Assembly (NCBI GenBank): GCA_039090855.1
Contig: CM077025.1
Location: 97,630,489-97,694,488 of the forward strand
DNA: 64,000 nucleotides
Source of the DNA: Macrothele yani
Lineage: Eukaryota; Arthropoda; Arachnida; Araneae; Macrothelidae
Direction of reading: 5' to 3'
The position numbers were made by a program, and so were the translations under genes. How positions within the stretch are numbered: the first letter of the stretch is position 1; every line of letters begins with the position of its first letter. Under the pieces are notes generated by a model. It was not told the origin of the DNA and searched no databases. It saw only the letters and a list, made by a program, of their open reading frames with translations. Shown here piece after piece: positions 43,250 through 53,474 of this stretch.

Positions 43250-43915
43250 GGTGAATGTGTTTCATTTTTATAAGGAGTTAAATAATAATGAATTTCAAGT
43301 TTTTAAAAGTAAAAGTGTGAATGAATAACTCTTAAAGAAATTTATTGGGGATCTGGTATTGAAGAAGAGATTGCTTATTTTTAAGGGAAAGGCTTAATGT
43401 ATTTCATTAAGGGCCAGGAATTCAACTGGTCTGAGAGCAATGCTTTACAGTATTGAGTCGAAACCAGGACAAAAGACTAAATTTAGGGGAGTTTGAATTT
43501 TTTTTCAAACTGACTACACTTCATTCTCTTAGTTTGAAAAGAGAATAAGTGCTCTCACTGAAGACCCCTCTAGCTATACGTAAATAAACAGTCTAGGATT
43601 CATAAAAATATATTTCCAATTTTCTACTTAAACTATTTTTACTTCTTTCAGAAACGCACATTAGGAAAACGAAGTGACTCGTTTTGATTTTAGGAAATAA
43701 TGAACTGTTCAGAAACACACCCTGTCTGTTTTCAACTGATTACCTTTTAAAATATTTTACTTGAACGAAAACGTGCTTCTTAAATTTCGTAGTTTCCCAT
43801 GTTATTCAATGGGAAATTCACTGTATTTTCTATCATAAGAAATCCGAAATCTGTCATCTTAGTAAAATCATCAAAATCGTTTTTTGATCCCCATGCACTT
43901 TTATAAGAAATGGTG
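43250..43915. repeat. ~0.7-kb repeat, right arm inner copy
   Basis: Inverted counterpart of 42247-42910. Confidence 0.85.
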
Positions 43916-44277
43916 ATAACCAAATCGGTTATCACCGTGATGACGAAGCTGAATTAGATCCTTTGTCTTGTATTACATCAGTATCTCTCTGACAGGAAAG
44001 AGACTTGTTTTCAAGCGAAACGGGTTTAAACCAGTTTCCTTATCTTTGAGATCTGGAACTTTACTACAGATCCTGCCACCAACTAATTCGTATTGGAGTC
44101 ATGGTCTGCCTCGACAAAAGAATGCTCCAAACATTAGATTGAATTTGACCTTTAGAAAGAAGATAACCGAGTGTTCTTAAACCCCATGACTCTGCTCTTT
44201 CCCTCTCAAGCAGTAAACAAGTGACGAACTCCAACCTCTTCTCAGTTTTGACTTAGAATAAGAGCTGTTCCTTCAGT

Positions 44278-45246
44278 TTGTCTTTAGTCTTCAAACGAGT
44301 CACTTCATTTTTGTCTGTTGCTTTGAGTGCTACTGATTCCATTTCCACGATGAAGCAAAGTGCTGAAATTTCTGCTACTCTCGCTAAGAAGGTATGTGAG
44401 TCCGTTCCTTTAAAGCCCAAATCGTGTGGAGAAGTTATCCTCCCAAGAATTTCTATGAAAAATCTTGCACCTCATCATTTTCATTTAGGGGTAACGCATT
44501 CGTGAAAGTATGCGATTTTAACAACACGGTCCGAGTTCATGTAAGAAGATACAGGAAAGATGGAGAATCTTTCTACCCTTCTAAGAATGGAATAACAATG
44601 TCAGCTTCAACGTTCCGAAAATTCATGGGAAAATCACACTGGATTCAAGGCATGAATTGTGACATCTTGATTAATCGTGAACTTATTGTTTCCTGCTGTC
44701 CTTCCCTCTTAGATGCTTCTGGCAGTTACACGTTAGAAGTGCTTTCCCCAGAATTCATGGTTTTCGTCGATTGAATCCTGTTCCGATAAAGCTGACTTGT
44801 CAACAATTTGGAACTCTTATTGATCAATGTGGAAAAATATGGGACAGCATTACTCAACTACTATTTGGACCTGTCTTTAGAAAGGCTGTTTTGTACCATC
44901 CAAGGACTTCTTCCCCTGTTGCTTCCATCTCAGATGAAGAGTTTTTCATCATGCTTGCTGACATGGTAAGGGATCGCCTTCAGGAACATGTCAATAACTT
45001 ATATTATTGTATGGAGTGCCACCAACCCCAAATCGCATATTCGCAAACATCACGGCCCACAGCTGTGCATATGCCACCCCCGAATCCAAGTGGCAAAAGT
45101 ATTTCGATGATGCCGTTGCATTGCTTAACCCCAAGATTCTAGCAGAATCTTTTGTTGCAGTCACTGGAGACCATGTCCCGTCCAAAGCGTTCTTGGAAAG
45201 CATAATTGTAAAGAACTTGCTAGAGACTGTGAAGTCAATGTGCTGA
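44278..45246 (+). pseudogene. PC4-like domain gene, right-arm copy, broken
   Basis: About 320 codons in four frame segments. (1) 44278-44490: an unrecognised N-terminal part (MSLVFKRVTSFLSVALSAT...). (2) From 44490 to the stop at 44774: a block with NAFVKVCDFNNTVRVHVRRY, then GES and PSKNGITMS. This matches the PC4 fold pattern (hydrophobic-basic strand, acidic turn, G-I-S/T-hydrophobic, aromatic helix). PC4 proteins bind ssDNA and act as transcription/replication cofactors. (3) From 44771: KLTCQQFGTLIDQCGKIWDS and further, with a CMEC motif near 45012. (4) From ~45066: SKWQKYFDDAVALL to SMC, stop 45244-45246. CxxC followed by HxxxHH in the left arm suggests a small zinc finger. Break 1 (a missing G at ~44488) is specific to this arm; break 2 (44772) is shared by both arms. 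Confidence 0.7.
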
Positions 45247-45389
45247 GATATTAGCAGGTAAAAGAAAATTCCTTATACCGACCATGGAGCAGCTGTATGA
45301 AGGGGACCCAGAAAACAGTCCTTTTTTAGGACTGCTTTATTTATTTTTATTCATTTATATTTTTTCTGTATGAATGAGTTTCATTTTTT

Positions 45390-46050
45390 GTAATGAGTTA
45401 AATAATAATGAATTTCAAGTTTTTAAAAAGTAAAAGTGTGAATGAATAACTCTTAAAGAAATTTATTGGGGATCTGGTATTGAAGAAGAGATTGCTTATT
45501 TTTAAGGGAAAGGCTTAATGTATTTCATTAAGGGCCAGGAATTCAACTGGTCTGAGAGCAATGCTTTACAGTATTGAGTCGAAACCAGGACAAAAGGCTA
45601 AATTTAGGGGAGTTTGAATTTTTTTTTCAAACTGACTACACTTCATTCTCTTAGTTTGAAAAGAGAATAAGTGCTCTCACTGAAGACCCTCTAGCTATAC
45701 GTAAATAAACAGTCTAGGATTCATAAAAATATATTTCCAATTTTCTACCTAAACTATTTTTACTTCTTTCAGAAACGCACATTAGAAAAAATAAATAAAC
45801 GAAGTGATTCGTTTTGATTTTAGGAAATAATGAACTGTTCAGAAACACACCCTGTCTGTTTTCAACTGATTCGAAAAAGACTTTTGAAATATTTTACTTG
45901 AACGAAAACGTGCTTCTTAAATTTCGCAGTTTCCCATGTTATTCAATGGGAAATTCACTGTATTTTCTATCACAAGAAATCCGAAATCTGTCATCTTAGT
46001 AAAATCATCAAAATCGTTTTTGACCCTATGCACTTTTATAAGATTCCAAA
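45390..46050. repeat. ~0.7-kb repeat, right arm outer copy
   Basis: Inverted counterpart of 40115-40800. Confidence 0.85.
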
Positions 46051-46059
46051 GTGTATCTT

Positions 46060-47240
46060 AGAAAAAACGAAGTGATTCGTTTTTGACACTAGGAAGGAAT
46101 GTACTTTTCTGAAATGAACTTTGTAAAATTCTTTCAATTTACTCGATCCAAAACAGTCTTTTATGCATGCTAGTTTTCCCATGTTATTCTATGAGATTTT
46201 TACAATTACCAGAAAACGAAAATTTCCAAAATCATCCTCTTAGGAAATCAACAAAACCATTTTTCGTCTTACTTAGAATTTTTCAATAAATAATTCTATT
46301 CAGTTGTAAAAATATAGAAATAGCTTATTGAAAATAAAAAAATAAAAAAAAACGTAGATGTACGGTGTTGAGAGGAAAGTCGATATTCTTTATTCTTTAA
46401 TTTTGGTATCATATTCCCGTATTCCTCTCATAAGAGGAAAAAAAAAATATTAAAGTGCGTCTCTTATTTTTTGAGTTCGTTTGATTCGGAGGCAAAAAAA
46501 AAATATATATATATATATATATGAAAGAAATGTTTTCTCGACGAATGATTCAAACTCATTTCTGTTCGAAGTATAAGAAAATGAAATCTGACATCATAGC
46601 AATGAATGCGTAAACACTTTCATTGAAACGATAGTAAATCATCTCGATTATGGCTTCTTTCATGACAATGAAAATTTTCGTAATGAAAGACTTGAAAGTA
46701 CTTCGAAAGCCTAAAAGAGTTCTACTCTCTTAATAAATTAAAATTGAATAAATGCTTCTGTTTCTCAGTAAAGAACTGGAGGGACATGGAATCTGACAAT
46801 AGTAAAGTGAGAACGAAGATTTTAAAGCAGTTCATGAAAAAAAAAGGCCATGGTATATTCAGTAAAGAAATGTCATAGAGTAGAGAGAGTGTGAACAATC
46901 TATCCGTCTTTAGGTTGAGCTTTCACTTATAGGGCTTCTTTTTTCATATTGAAATATAAAGATGCATTTCCTTTAACTGGAAATGAACTAAGATATACAT
47001 ATATTTCCCCAGCTTGGAAGAATATACCTTTACATTAAATATATCTCTTTTTTGGATAGTAAATGTATACAACTCTGAATATCAAATAAATAAAAAAATA
47101 ATGTTTATGGGAAGAACGGAATTAGTCGCTTTGCCTCTAGAATGAATGTTTTTTCGGACGAGACAGAAAAAATATTCAGCCCAAAGAATACAAATTTTAT
47201 CGAAAGAAAAAGGTTTTAGATTGTATGTCTTGACATTGAA
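46060..47240. other. AT-rich non-coding part of right arm
   Basis: Mirror of 39000-40114, including the (AT)n run at ~46503-46521. Nothing else recognised. Confidence 0.45.
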
Positions 47241-49370
47241 TGCTTTCCTGTCGAGGCAGTCCACGAAAAGTATGGCTAACTACGAAAGAATAAAAAAAAA
47301 AATGTATATTTGACATACATGCAAGCTTTGAGGAATATTTTTAAGCTAGTTGGAAAATATGCTATATAAGAAACCAAAATCTGACGATTTGTTGCATCTA
47401 AAATAATCGTTTGCTGAAATGAAATGGAAAAAAAAGATAGTCTGAATATAAGGCCTCATAAGTTTGTCCAAGAAAAAAAGAATCCTGACCTATTGAGAAG
47501 TTTAATGAAATTTCAAAGATAGAGGAAGAAAAATATCGGAAATTGGGAAGCTATAAGGAAATAAAGACCGAAAATATTGTTTGAGCAGAATTTTAACTGG
47601 GAAAGATCTGTAGAGTTCTTGAACATACGAAAAAATTACGAGAAAATATTATTGCAGGGGTGAAAGACTCAGAATTAACATGAAGTCTATGTCCAGTAAT
47701 TACTGCGAACAAGAACGAAATAATTTCTAAAGAAGCATTTCCTCGTCTCATGGTCTGAAATAAAATTGAATGGAGGAAAAAGAAAAGTTCCCCAGAAAAT
47801 TCATTACATCTACACGAAAAAACTCCCTCAAAACATACAAAAAATATATAAAAACACATGAAGAAATAACGTAAAAGTAATTTAAAAATATATATATAGG
47901 GAATACGTAGTACACGAAAACCATTTGACCCTGACTATTTTTGGAAACCAAATCATCGTGAGTTAGAACCTCGCTAAGACCTTAGGAGCATTTTTATTCC
48001 CTTGGAAAGAAAATTCCCCAGCATCGTTACGTAAAAATTCTCTCCGGGGGAAAAATAGTATTGAAGAGGGGGAGGGGGAATCTTGCTTGCAAACCACAGG
48101 AATAAATGCAAAAACTCCCAACGGACCCCACTCAGTCGTTGCCATCCCTCAAAATCAAAGATCCAGAAGAAACAAGAAGGACAATTATCTAAAGTCAATA
48201 CCGCAGCACGTTAGGCCGTAAATAGCATCCTTTTAGTCATAGACTACTTTAAACTTTGTAATCTTTCTAACTATTCACAACAACGAACAAAGGGAAAATG
48301 TGACTAATCTTATGTCAATATGCTGACAAGCAAAAGGAAATCCTTCAGCATCTGACTGAGATTAGGTTAATGAGGGAACACGCGGGACTAATATTCAGCT
48401 CAAAGAATACAAATTTTATCGAAAGAAAAAAAGGTTTTAGATTGTATGTCTTGACATTGAATGCTTTCCTGTCAAGGCAGTCCACGAAAAGTATGGCTAA
48501 CTAGGAAAGAATAAAAAAAATGTATATTTGACATACATGCAAGCTTTGAGGAATATTTTTAAGCAAGTTGGAAAATATGCTATATAAGGAAACCAAAATC
48601 TGACGATTTGTTGCATCTAAAATAATCGTTTGCTGAAATGAAATGAAAAAAAAAAAGATAGTGTGAATAAAAGGACTCATAAGTTTGTCCAAGAAAAAAA
48701 GAATCCTGACCTATTGAGAAGTTTAATGAAATTTCAAAGATAGAGGAAGAAAAATATCGGAAATTGGGAAGCTATAAGGAAATAAAGACCGAAAATATTG
48801 TTTGAGCAGAATTTTAACTGGGAAAGATCTGTAGAGTTCTTGAACATACGAAAAAATTACGAGAAAATATTATTGCAGGGGTTAAAGACTCAGAATTAAC
48901 ATGAAGTCTATGTCCAGTAATTACTGCGAACAAGAACGAAATAATTTCTAAAGAAGCATTTCCTCGTCTCATGGTCTGAAATAAAATTGAATGGAGGAAA
49001 AAGAAAAGTTCCTCAGAAAATTCATTACATCTACACGAAAAAACCTCAAAACATACAAAAAATATATAAAAACACATGAAGAAATAACGTAAAAGTAATT
49101 TAAAAATATATATATAGGGAATACGTAGTACACGAAAACCATTTGACCCCTGACTATTTTTGGAAACCAAATCATCGTGAGTTAGAACCTCGCTAAGACC
49201 TTAGGAGCATTTTTATTCCCTTGGAAAGAAAATTCCCCAGCATCGTTACGCAAACATTTCCTCCGGGGAAAAATAGTATTGAAGAGGGGGAAATCTTGCT
49301 TGCAAAACACAGGAATAAATGCAGAAATTCCCAACGGACCCCACTCAGTCGTTGCCATCCCTCAAAATCA
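47240..49370. repeat. ~1.2-kb direct duplication, right arm
   Basis: 47240-48170 and 48440-49370 repeat each other and mirror 36835-39000 in the left arm. Confidence 0.85.
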
Positions 49371-49910
49371 AAGATCCATCGAAATAATAAAGTTCCAAGA
49401 AGCATCATCATATCTAACACCTACGCAGTGCCCTTTCCCCACTCGGTCGTTGCCATCCCCCAAAATCAAAGATCCATCGAAAGTTCCAAGAAGCATCGCT
49501 AGGGGGTAGTACATCGAGTTGGCATCCCCCTATATCCAACACCTTTCCCACTCGGCCGTTGCCATCCTCAAAATCAAAGATCAATCGAAAGTTCCAAGAA
49601 GCACCGCTAGGGGGCAGCACATCGAGTTGACATCCCCCTATATCCAACCCTTTCCCACTCGGGCGTTGCCATCCCTCAAAATCAAAGATCAATCGAAAGT
49701 TCCAAGAAGCACCGCTAGGGGCAACACATCGAGTTGCCATCCCCCTATATCCAACCCCTTTCCCACTCGGGCGTTGCCATCCCTCAAAATCAAAGATCAA
49801 TCGAAAGTTCCAAGAAGCACCGCTAGGGGGCAACACATCGAGTTGCCATCCCCCTATATCCAACCCCTTTCCCACTCGGGCGTTGCCATCCCTCAAAATC
49901 AAACATTTAT
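49350..49910. repeat. ~108-bp tandem repeats, right arm
   Basis: TGCCATCC(C)TCAAAATCAAA repeats five to six times with GTTCCAAGAAGCA(C/T)CGCTAG. Mirror of the left-arm array. Confidence 0.9.
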
Positions 49911-50234
49911 GAACAAAAATAAGATATCATAATAACATTTCTTGAGATGAGGACATGACCGTGTTATTCGAGAAAAAATAAAAGAGAAATGATTAATTAA
50001 TACTTACCCTACATAATTTTCATTAGGGAAGACACATGAGGAATTCATGAAAATTAATTGAAAAAAATACATCAACAAATTACGAGGGAAAAACGGTTTA
50101 CATAACAATAACCTAAGGGGATGGGGTCGAGAGAGGGAAAATAAATAATGAATAAACCTTCATTAAATTAAAAAAAAAGGAATAAGCCTTCATTGATTTC
50201 CCCCCAAAATTCGACAAAGTCCAATAAATACTAC

Positions 50235-50425
50235 TATCTTCGGAGATAAGCACACACTTCGGTCGAGGGGGAAAAATTGGAGCGGGGAATTGGAGGCTGC
50301 TACTGACCACGCCCCCTCCGTTCGCTCGGCTGCGGCTGGCTGCGGCTGGCTGCGTCCGCCCGGCCGCAGCCTAATGTTAAGTCTATGGGCTGCGGTTTAA
50401 GCTCGATCGGTCATTTCCCTCTACT
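50235..50425. repeat. GC-rich right terminus of the palindrome
   Basis: Inverted copy of 35789-35975 with a short internal GGCTGCGGCT duplication, ending CCCTCTACT at 50417-50425. Confidence 0.78.
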
Positions 50426-50431
50426 ACTATC

Positions 50432-51500
50432 CATTGCCCAACATAGAAGAAAGAGTCGAAAAGGTTTCTGGAGCGAAGTATATTACAGTATTAGATTTAA
50501 CAAAAGGGTACTGGCAAATTCCATTAAGTGCTAGAGCTCAACGATTGGCAGCGTTTGTGACTACTTTTGGAACGTATCGGCCCTTAAAGATGCCATTTGG
50601 CCTTAAGAACGCGCCTTATTTCTTTAGCAAAATGATGTCGGAACTTTTGAGAGGCTGCGAAGAGTTTGCCGTACCATATCTAGATGATGTTGCCATTTTT
50701 TCCGAAAACTGGGGGGATCATTTGATACATCTTGAAGAAGTGCTACAGAGTTTGCGGAGGGCTTCCTTGACCATAAAACCTTCCAAATGTAAGTTTGCTC
50801 AAGATCACGTCTTGTATTTGGGTCATATTGTTGGACATAGATATCGAACACCAGCGGAACGAAAGGTTCAGGCCATACAAAATTTTCCTACGCCAAAGAA
50901 CAAGACGCAAGTAAGATCTTTCTTAGGCCTGGCGGGATATTACAGCAGATATATTCCAATGTTTTCTTCGATAGCAGCTCCCTTGACAGACATCTTGTAG
51001 GGTAAAAATCGTAAAGAGGAAATTATATGGACAGAACAATGTGAGAAAGCTTTTGTGGAACTAAAAAATCTTTATCTAGTTTTCCTGTTCTGTATGCCCC
51101 TGACTATGAACGTAGATTTATTCTACAAATTGATGCTTCAGATCAAGGAATGGGAGTCGTCCTCTCGCAAGAACAAGAAGATGGCGCTGAACATCCTGTA
51201 CTCTATCTAAGCAGAAAACTTTCGACAGCAGAGAAGACATACAGTCCAGTGAAAAAGAATGTGCCGCCATTATATTTGAGGTACAGAAACTGAAATGCTA
51301 CCTGGATGGTCAAAAATTCCTCATACAAACTGATCATAACCCTCTCGTTTGGTTACGCACCAACGCAAGTTCAAATGCTCGTCTGATGAGATGGGCCCTT
51401 GCTTTACAAGCATATGATTTTGTTATAATTCATCGATCGGGAACAATGCACAAAAATGCAGATGGACTGAGCAGAGTTCCAACTTTAGATGATCCACCTT
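50432..51500 (+). pseudogene. Ty3/gypsy pol, part 2: RT core and RNase H
   Basis: Resumes at the codon after the 6-bp duplication with PLPNIEERV. The RT is open to a TAG at 50998: LDLTKGYWQIPLS (first catalytic Asp), MPFGLKNAP, YLDDVAIFS (catalytic YLDD), YLGHIV and FLGLAGYYSRYIP (connection). Downstream the RNase H is recognisable but frameshifted: LQIDASDQGMGVVLSQ (~51125), LYLSRKLS, TDHNPLVWLR (~51330) and HRSGTMHKNADGLSR near the end (~51440-51480). The intact RT over 560 bp suggests a fairly young copy at the time of the insertion. Confidence 0.88.
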
Positions 51501-51736
51501 GATCATGCTATGCGTCTGCTAGTGAAAACATTTTTTTTTTTTTTTTTTGTTGTTTTTGGTTGTGATATATACTACATAGAAATTGTTGGAAAACACGTAA
51601 AGATGATTGTTAAATTAACTCATATATTTCTCTTTGTAAATGGATTATGACTCATTATGTAAACTATGACTATTGTATTTTAAAATGACAAGAACTTTTT
51701 ACCACTGGAAAAAGTTCCTCTGGAGTGAGGAGGGGT

Positions 51737-52065
51737 TGTAAAATACGACTTCCACGCACAAAAGCGAGGAAGGATACATTGGGTTGTAAAGTACGACTTC
51801 CACGCACAAAAGCGCGGAAGGATACATTGGGTTGTAAAGTACGACTTCCACGCACAAAAGCGCGGAAGGATACATTGACATTTAATGACTTGAGCGTGTG
51901 GTGAGTGATGAGGAGAGTTGCGAGAGAGATATCGAAGGAGGAGGACATGGCGAGCTTTGGCTAAGACAACAAGTTCAGTTTATACCGCTTAGTGTATTCC
52001 AGTTGATGTTTTTTGTGTAAAGTAATAAATGTTTTGTGTTGTGATCGAATGTCTGTGATGTTACA
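51737..52065 (+). mobile_element. 3' LTR of the gypsy element
   Basis: Preceded by a polypurine tract (GGAGTGAGGAGGGG at 51722-51735), starts TGTAAAATACG and ends GATGTTACA: the TG...CA of an LTR. AATAAA lies at 52024-52029. The 5' part (U3) has three 48-bp tandem units starting 51733, 51781 and 51829, each containing CTTCCACGCACAAAAGCG(C/A)GGAAG, which can form a stem-loop. The length is 329 bp. The matching 5' LTR is not in the window. Confidence 0.75.
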
Positions 52066-52069
52066 ATAC

Positions 52070-52385
52070 TAACAAATGCTATTTGGTTACTTAGGACGAT
52101 ATGAAGTATTACATAGACCTAGCATTGGAAACTCCAATAATCTGTTGAAGCACCACATACACACACACACACACAATCGCGCATTTAATATTTTTATTAG
52201 AGAATTACCGTAACTCCTGTAATTTTAAGAAATTAGTGCAATACTTTATTTTATTCAGATAACTAAAGAGTATAAATGACTGAACTGTAAAGTAAAAGTA
52301 CTAATTAAAAACATCTGTAAAATATACGTGTTTTCCTACAAACCATTTCCAACTAAATAGCCTTATTTCGGCTAATCGATTCATC
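52070..52385. other. Spacer
   Basis: A short (CA)n at 52153-52174. No coding signal. Confidence 0.35.
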
Positions 52386-52389
52386 TTTC

Positions 52390-52770
52390 CAGTTCTTGCT
52401 CATGGATCAAAAACATGGACTTTAAAAATATACAGAAAGGCTGCTGACAACTCAGAGAAGTCTGGAGAGATGCATGCTTGTTATGATCAAGTAAGATAAC
52501 AAAAGGAATTCGTTGATATGGAAAACAAGAAGAGTGGATGACAGCATTATCAAAGCAAAATACTTGAAATGGTAATGGGCTGGGCATATTACTAAAAGAA
52601 CTGGCCAACTTTGGAAAACTGATATACTGGACTAGATACAGGAAAAGACCCTCAACAATTCGAATGCATATGGGAGGGATGAAATTCGAATGTGTGTGGG
52701 AGGGATATGAAAGAGAGTGACTCAAGAGAGAGATTTGTAGAAGAGACTTGGGAAAACCTTTGTACTGAGA
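52390..52770 (+). pseudogene. RTE-like retrotransposon 3' end, plus strand
   Basis: Starts at the VLxHGSKTWTL block (CTTGCTCATGGATCAAAAAC), the C-terminal region following the RT thumb. It continues through the downstream region shared with 56785-57130: GCTGCTGACAACTCAGAGAA, GAGAGATGCATGCTTG, GGTAATGGGCTGGGCA, GAGGGAT(GAAATTCGAATG, twice). Multiple stops; severely 5'-truncated, as is usual for non-LTR insertions. Confidence 0.75.
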
Positions 52771-52782
52771 ATTGTTGATGAT

Positions 52783-52859
52783 TAATTCAAACAGTCGACG
52801 TGGGTCAGGAACACCAAACAGAAGTCATAACGTCGAAAGAGCGATGATTTCTGTTTGGT
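52783..52859. repeat. Truncated SINE-C end with 12-bp duplication
   Basis: A perfect ATTGTTGATGAT duplication (52771-52782, 52860-52871) flanks only 77 bp: GTCGACGTGGGTCAGGAACA, CCAAACAGAAGTCATAACGTCGAAAGAGCGATGATTTCTGTTTGG (split here as two motifs). The end module folds as a hairpin (CCAAACAGAA/TTTCTGTTTGG). The tRNA-like head is absent. Confidence 0.75.
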
Positions 52860-52899
52860 ATTGTTGATGATGATGATGATGTATTTCAAAACGTTTTAC

Positions 52900-53470
52900 T
52901 TTCTGATAAACAAAATAATATTCATCATCATAGTCATTCATTATCAATCCACTGCTGGATGAAGATCTTTCCAAGTTTCTTCTACAACGGTCTGTCTTGA
53001 ACCAGTCTCCTCCATGTAACTCCGGCATGTTTTCAAATTTCATCCACACATCTCTCACATGATCTTCTTCTGGGTCTTTTTCTGTCCTTTAAAATCCAGT
53101 CTAATATTTCAGTTGTCCATTGGTGGTTTGTTCTTCTGGCAACATGTCCAGTCCATTGCCATTTCAGGGATTTTACTCTGATCGTGATGTCTTCCACTCT
53201 TGTCATTTTCCGGATGCACGAGTTTCTCTTTTTATCCTTCCTGGTTACACCAAAAATGCATCTCTCTAAGTTTCTTTCAGTTGTCTGCAGCTTCTACATG
53301 TCTTTTTACAGTTAAGGTCCATGTCTCAATTCAGTGTTCAATCAATGCACACTGGAAGGATGCATTGATCAAAAACTTTTCTTTTAAGACATAATGGCAT
53401 ATTGCTCTTGAATATTGTACTGTTTCTTCCAAAAGCTCTCCAACCAAATTTTACATGCTGATTAATATAT
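52900..53470 (-). pseudogene. RTE-like retrotransposon 3' end, minus strand
   Basis: On the minus strand from 53470: INQHVKFGWRAFGRNST, then MPLCLKRKVFDQCILPV, then after a lesion the thumb and 3' region (AATGGCAATGGACTGGACATG, CATGTTGCCAGAAGAACAAA, GGAGGAGACTGGTTCAAGACA, AGTGGATTGATAATGAATGA). It aligns with 56240-57130 of the longer copy. It lies tail-to-tail with the 52390 fragment. Confidence 0.75.
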
Positions 53471-53474
53471 TCAA

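Larger units (their letters stand above)
35789..50425. mobile_element. Giant palindromic Polinton-like insertion, 14,637 bp
   Basis: A 6-bp target duplication ACTATC (35783-35788 and 50426-50431) flanks it. Removing it with one copy joins gypsy RT codons as TQYY then PLPN without a frame change. Ends: AGTGAGGGAAATGACCGATC on the left; the reverse complement of the right end reads AGTAGAGGGAAATGACCGAT. The arms 35789-43064 and 43148-50425 are inverted copies differing by scattered substitutions and small indels; the spacer is 83 bp. The 6-bp duplication, AG terminus and long inverted termini match Polinton/Maverick elements. However, none of their genes (polB, integrase, ATPase, protease, capsid) is present. 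Each arm carries one PC4-domain gene remnant plus large non-coding duplications. Best read as a non-autonomous fold-back derivative; a palindromic endogenous viral genome end is an alternative. Confidence 0.85.

Noticed and set aside
48501..49175. Hydrophobic ORFs as membrane proteins
   Set aside because: T-rich sequence on the minus strand gives Phe/Leu-rich frames; breaks differ among the four duplicate copies, so coding is unsupported.
35789..50425. Palindrome as a simple assembly artefact
   Set aside because: Arms differ by many small indels, the spacer is unique and asymmetric, and both ends meet a consistent 6-bp duplication. Long-read confirmation would still be welcome.
35789..50425. 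piggyBac, hAT or Tc1-type assignment of the palindrome
   Set aside because: Duplication is 6 bp, not TTAA, 8 bp or TA, and the ends lack the motifs of those groups.
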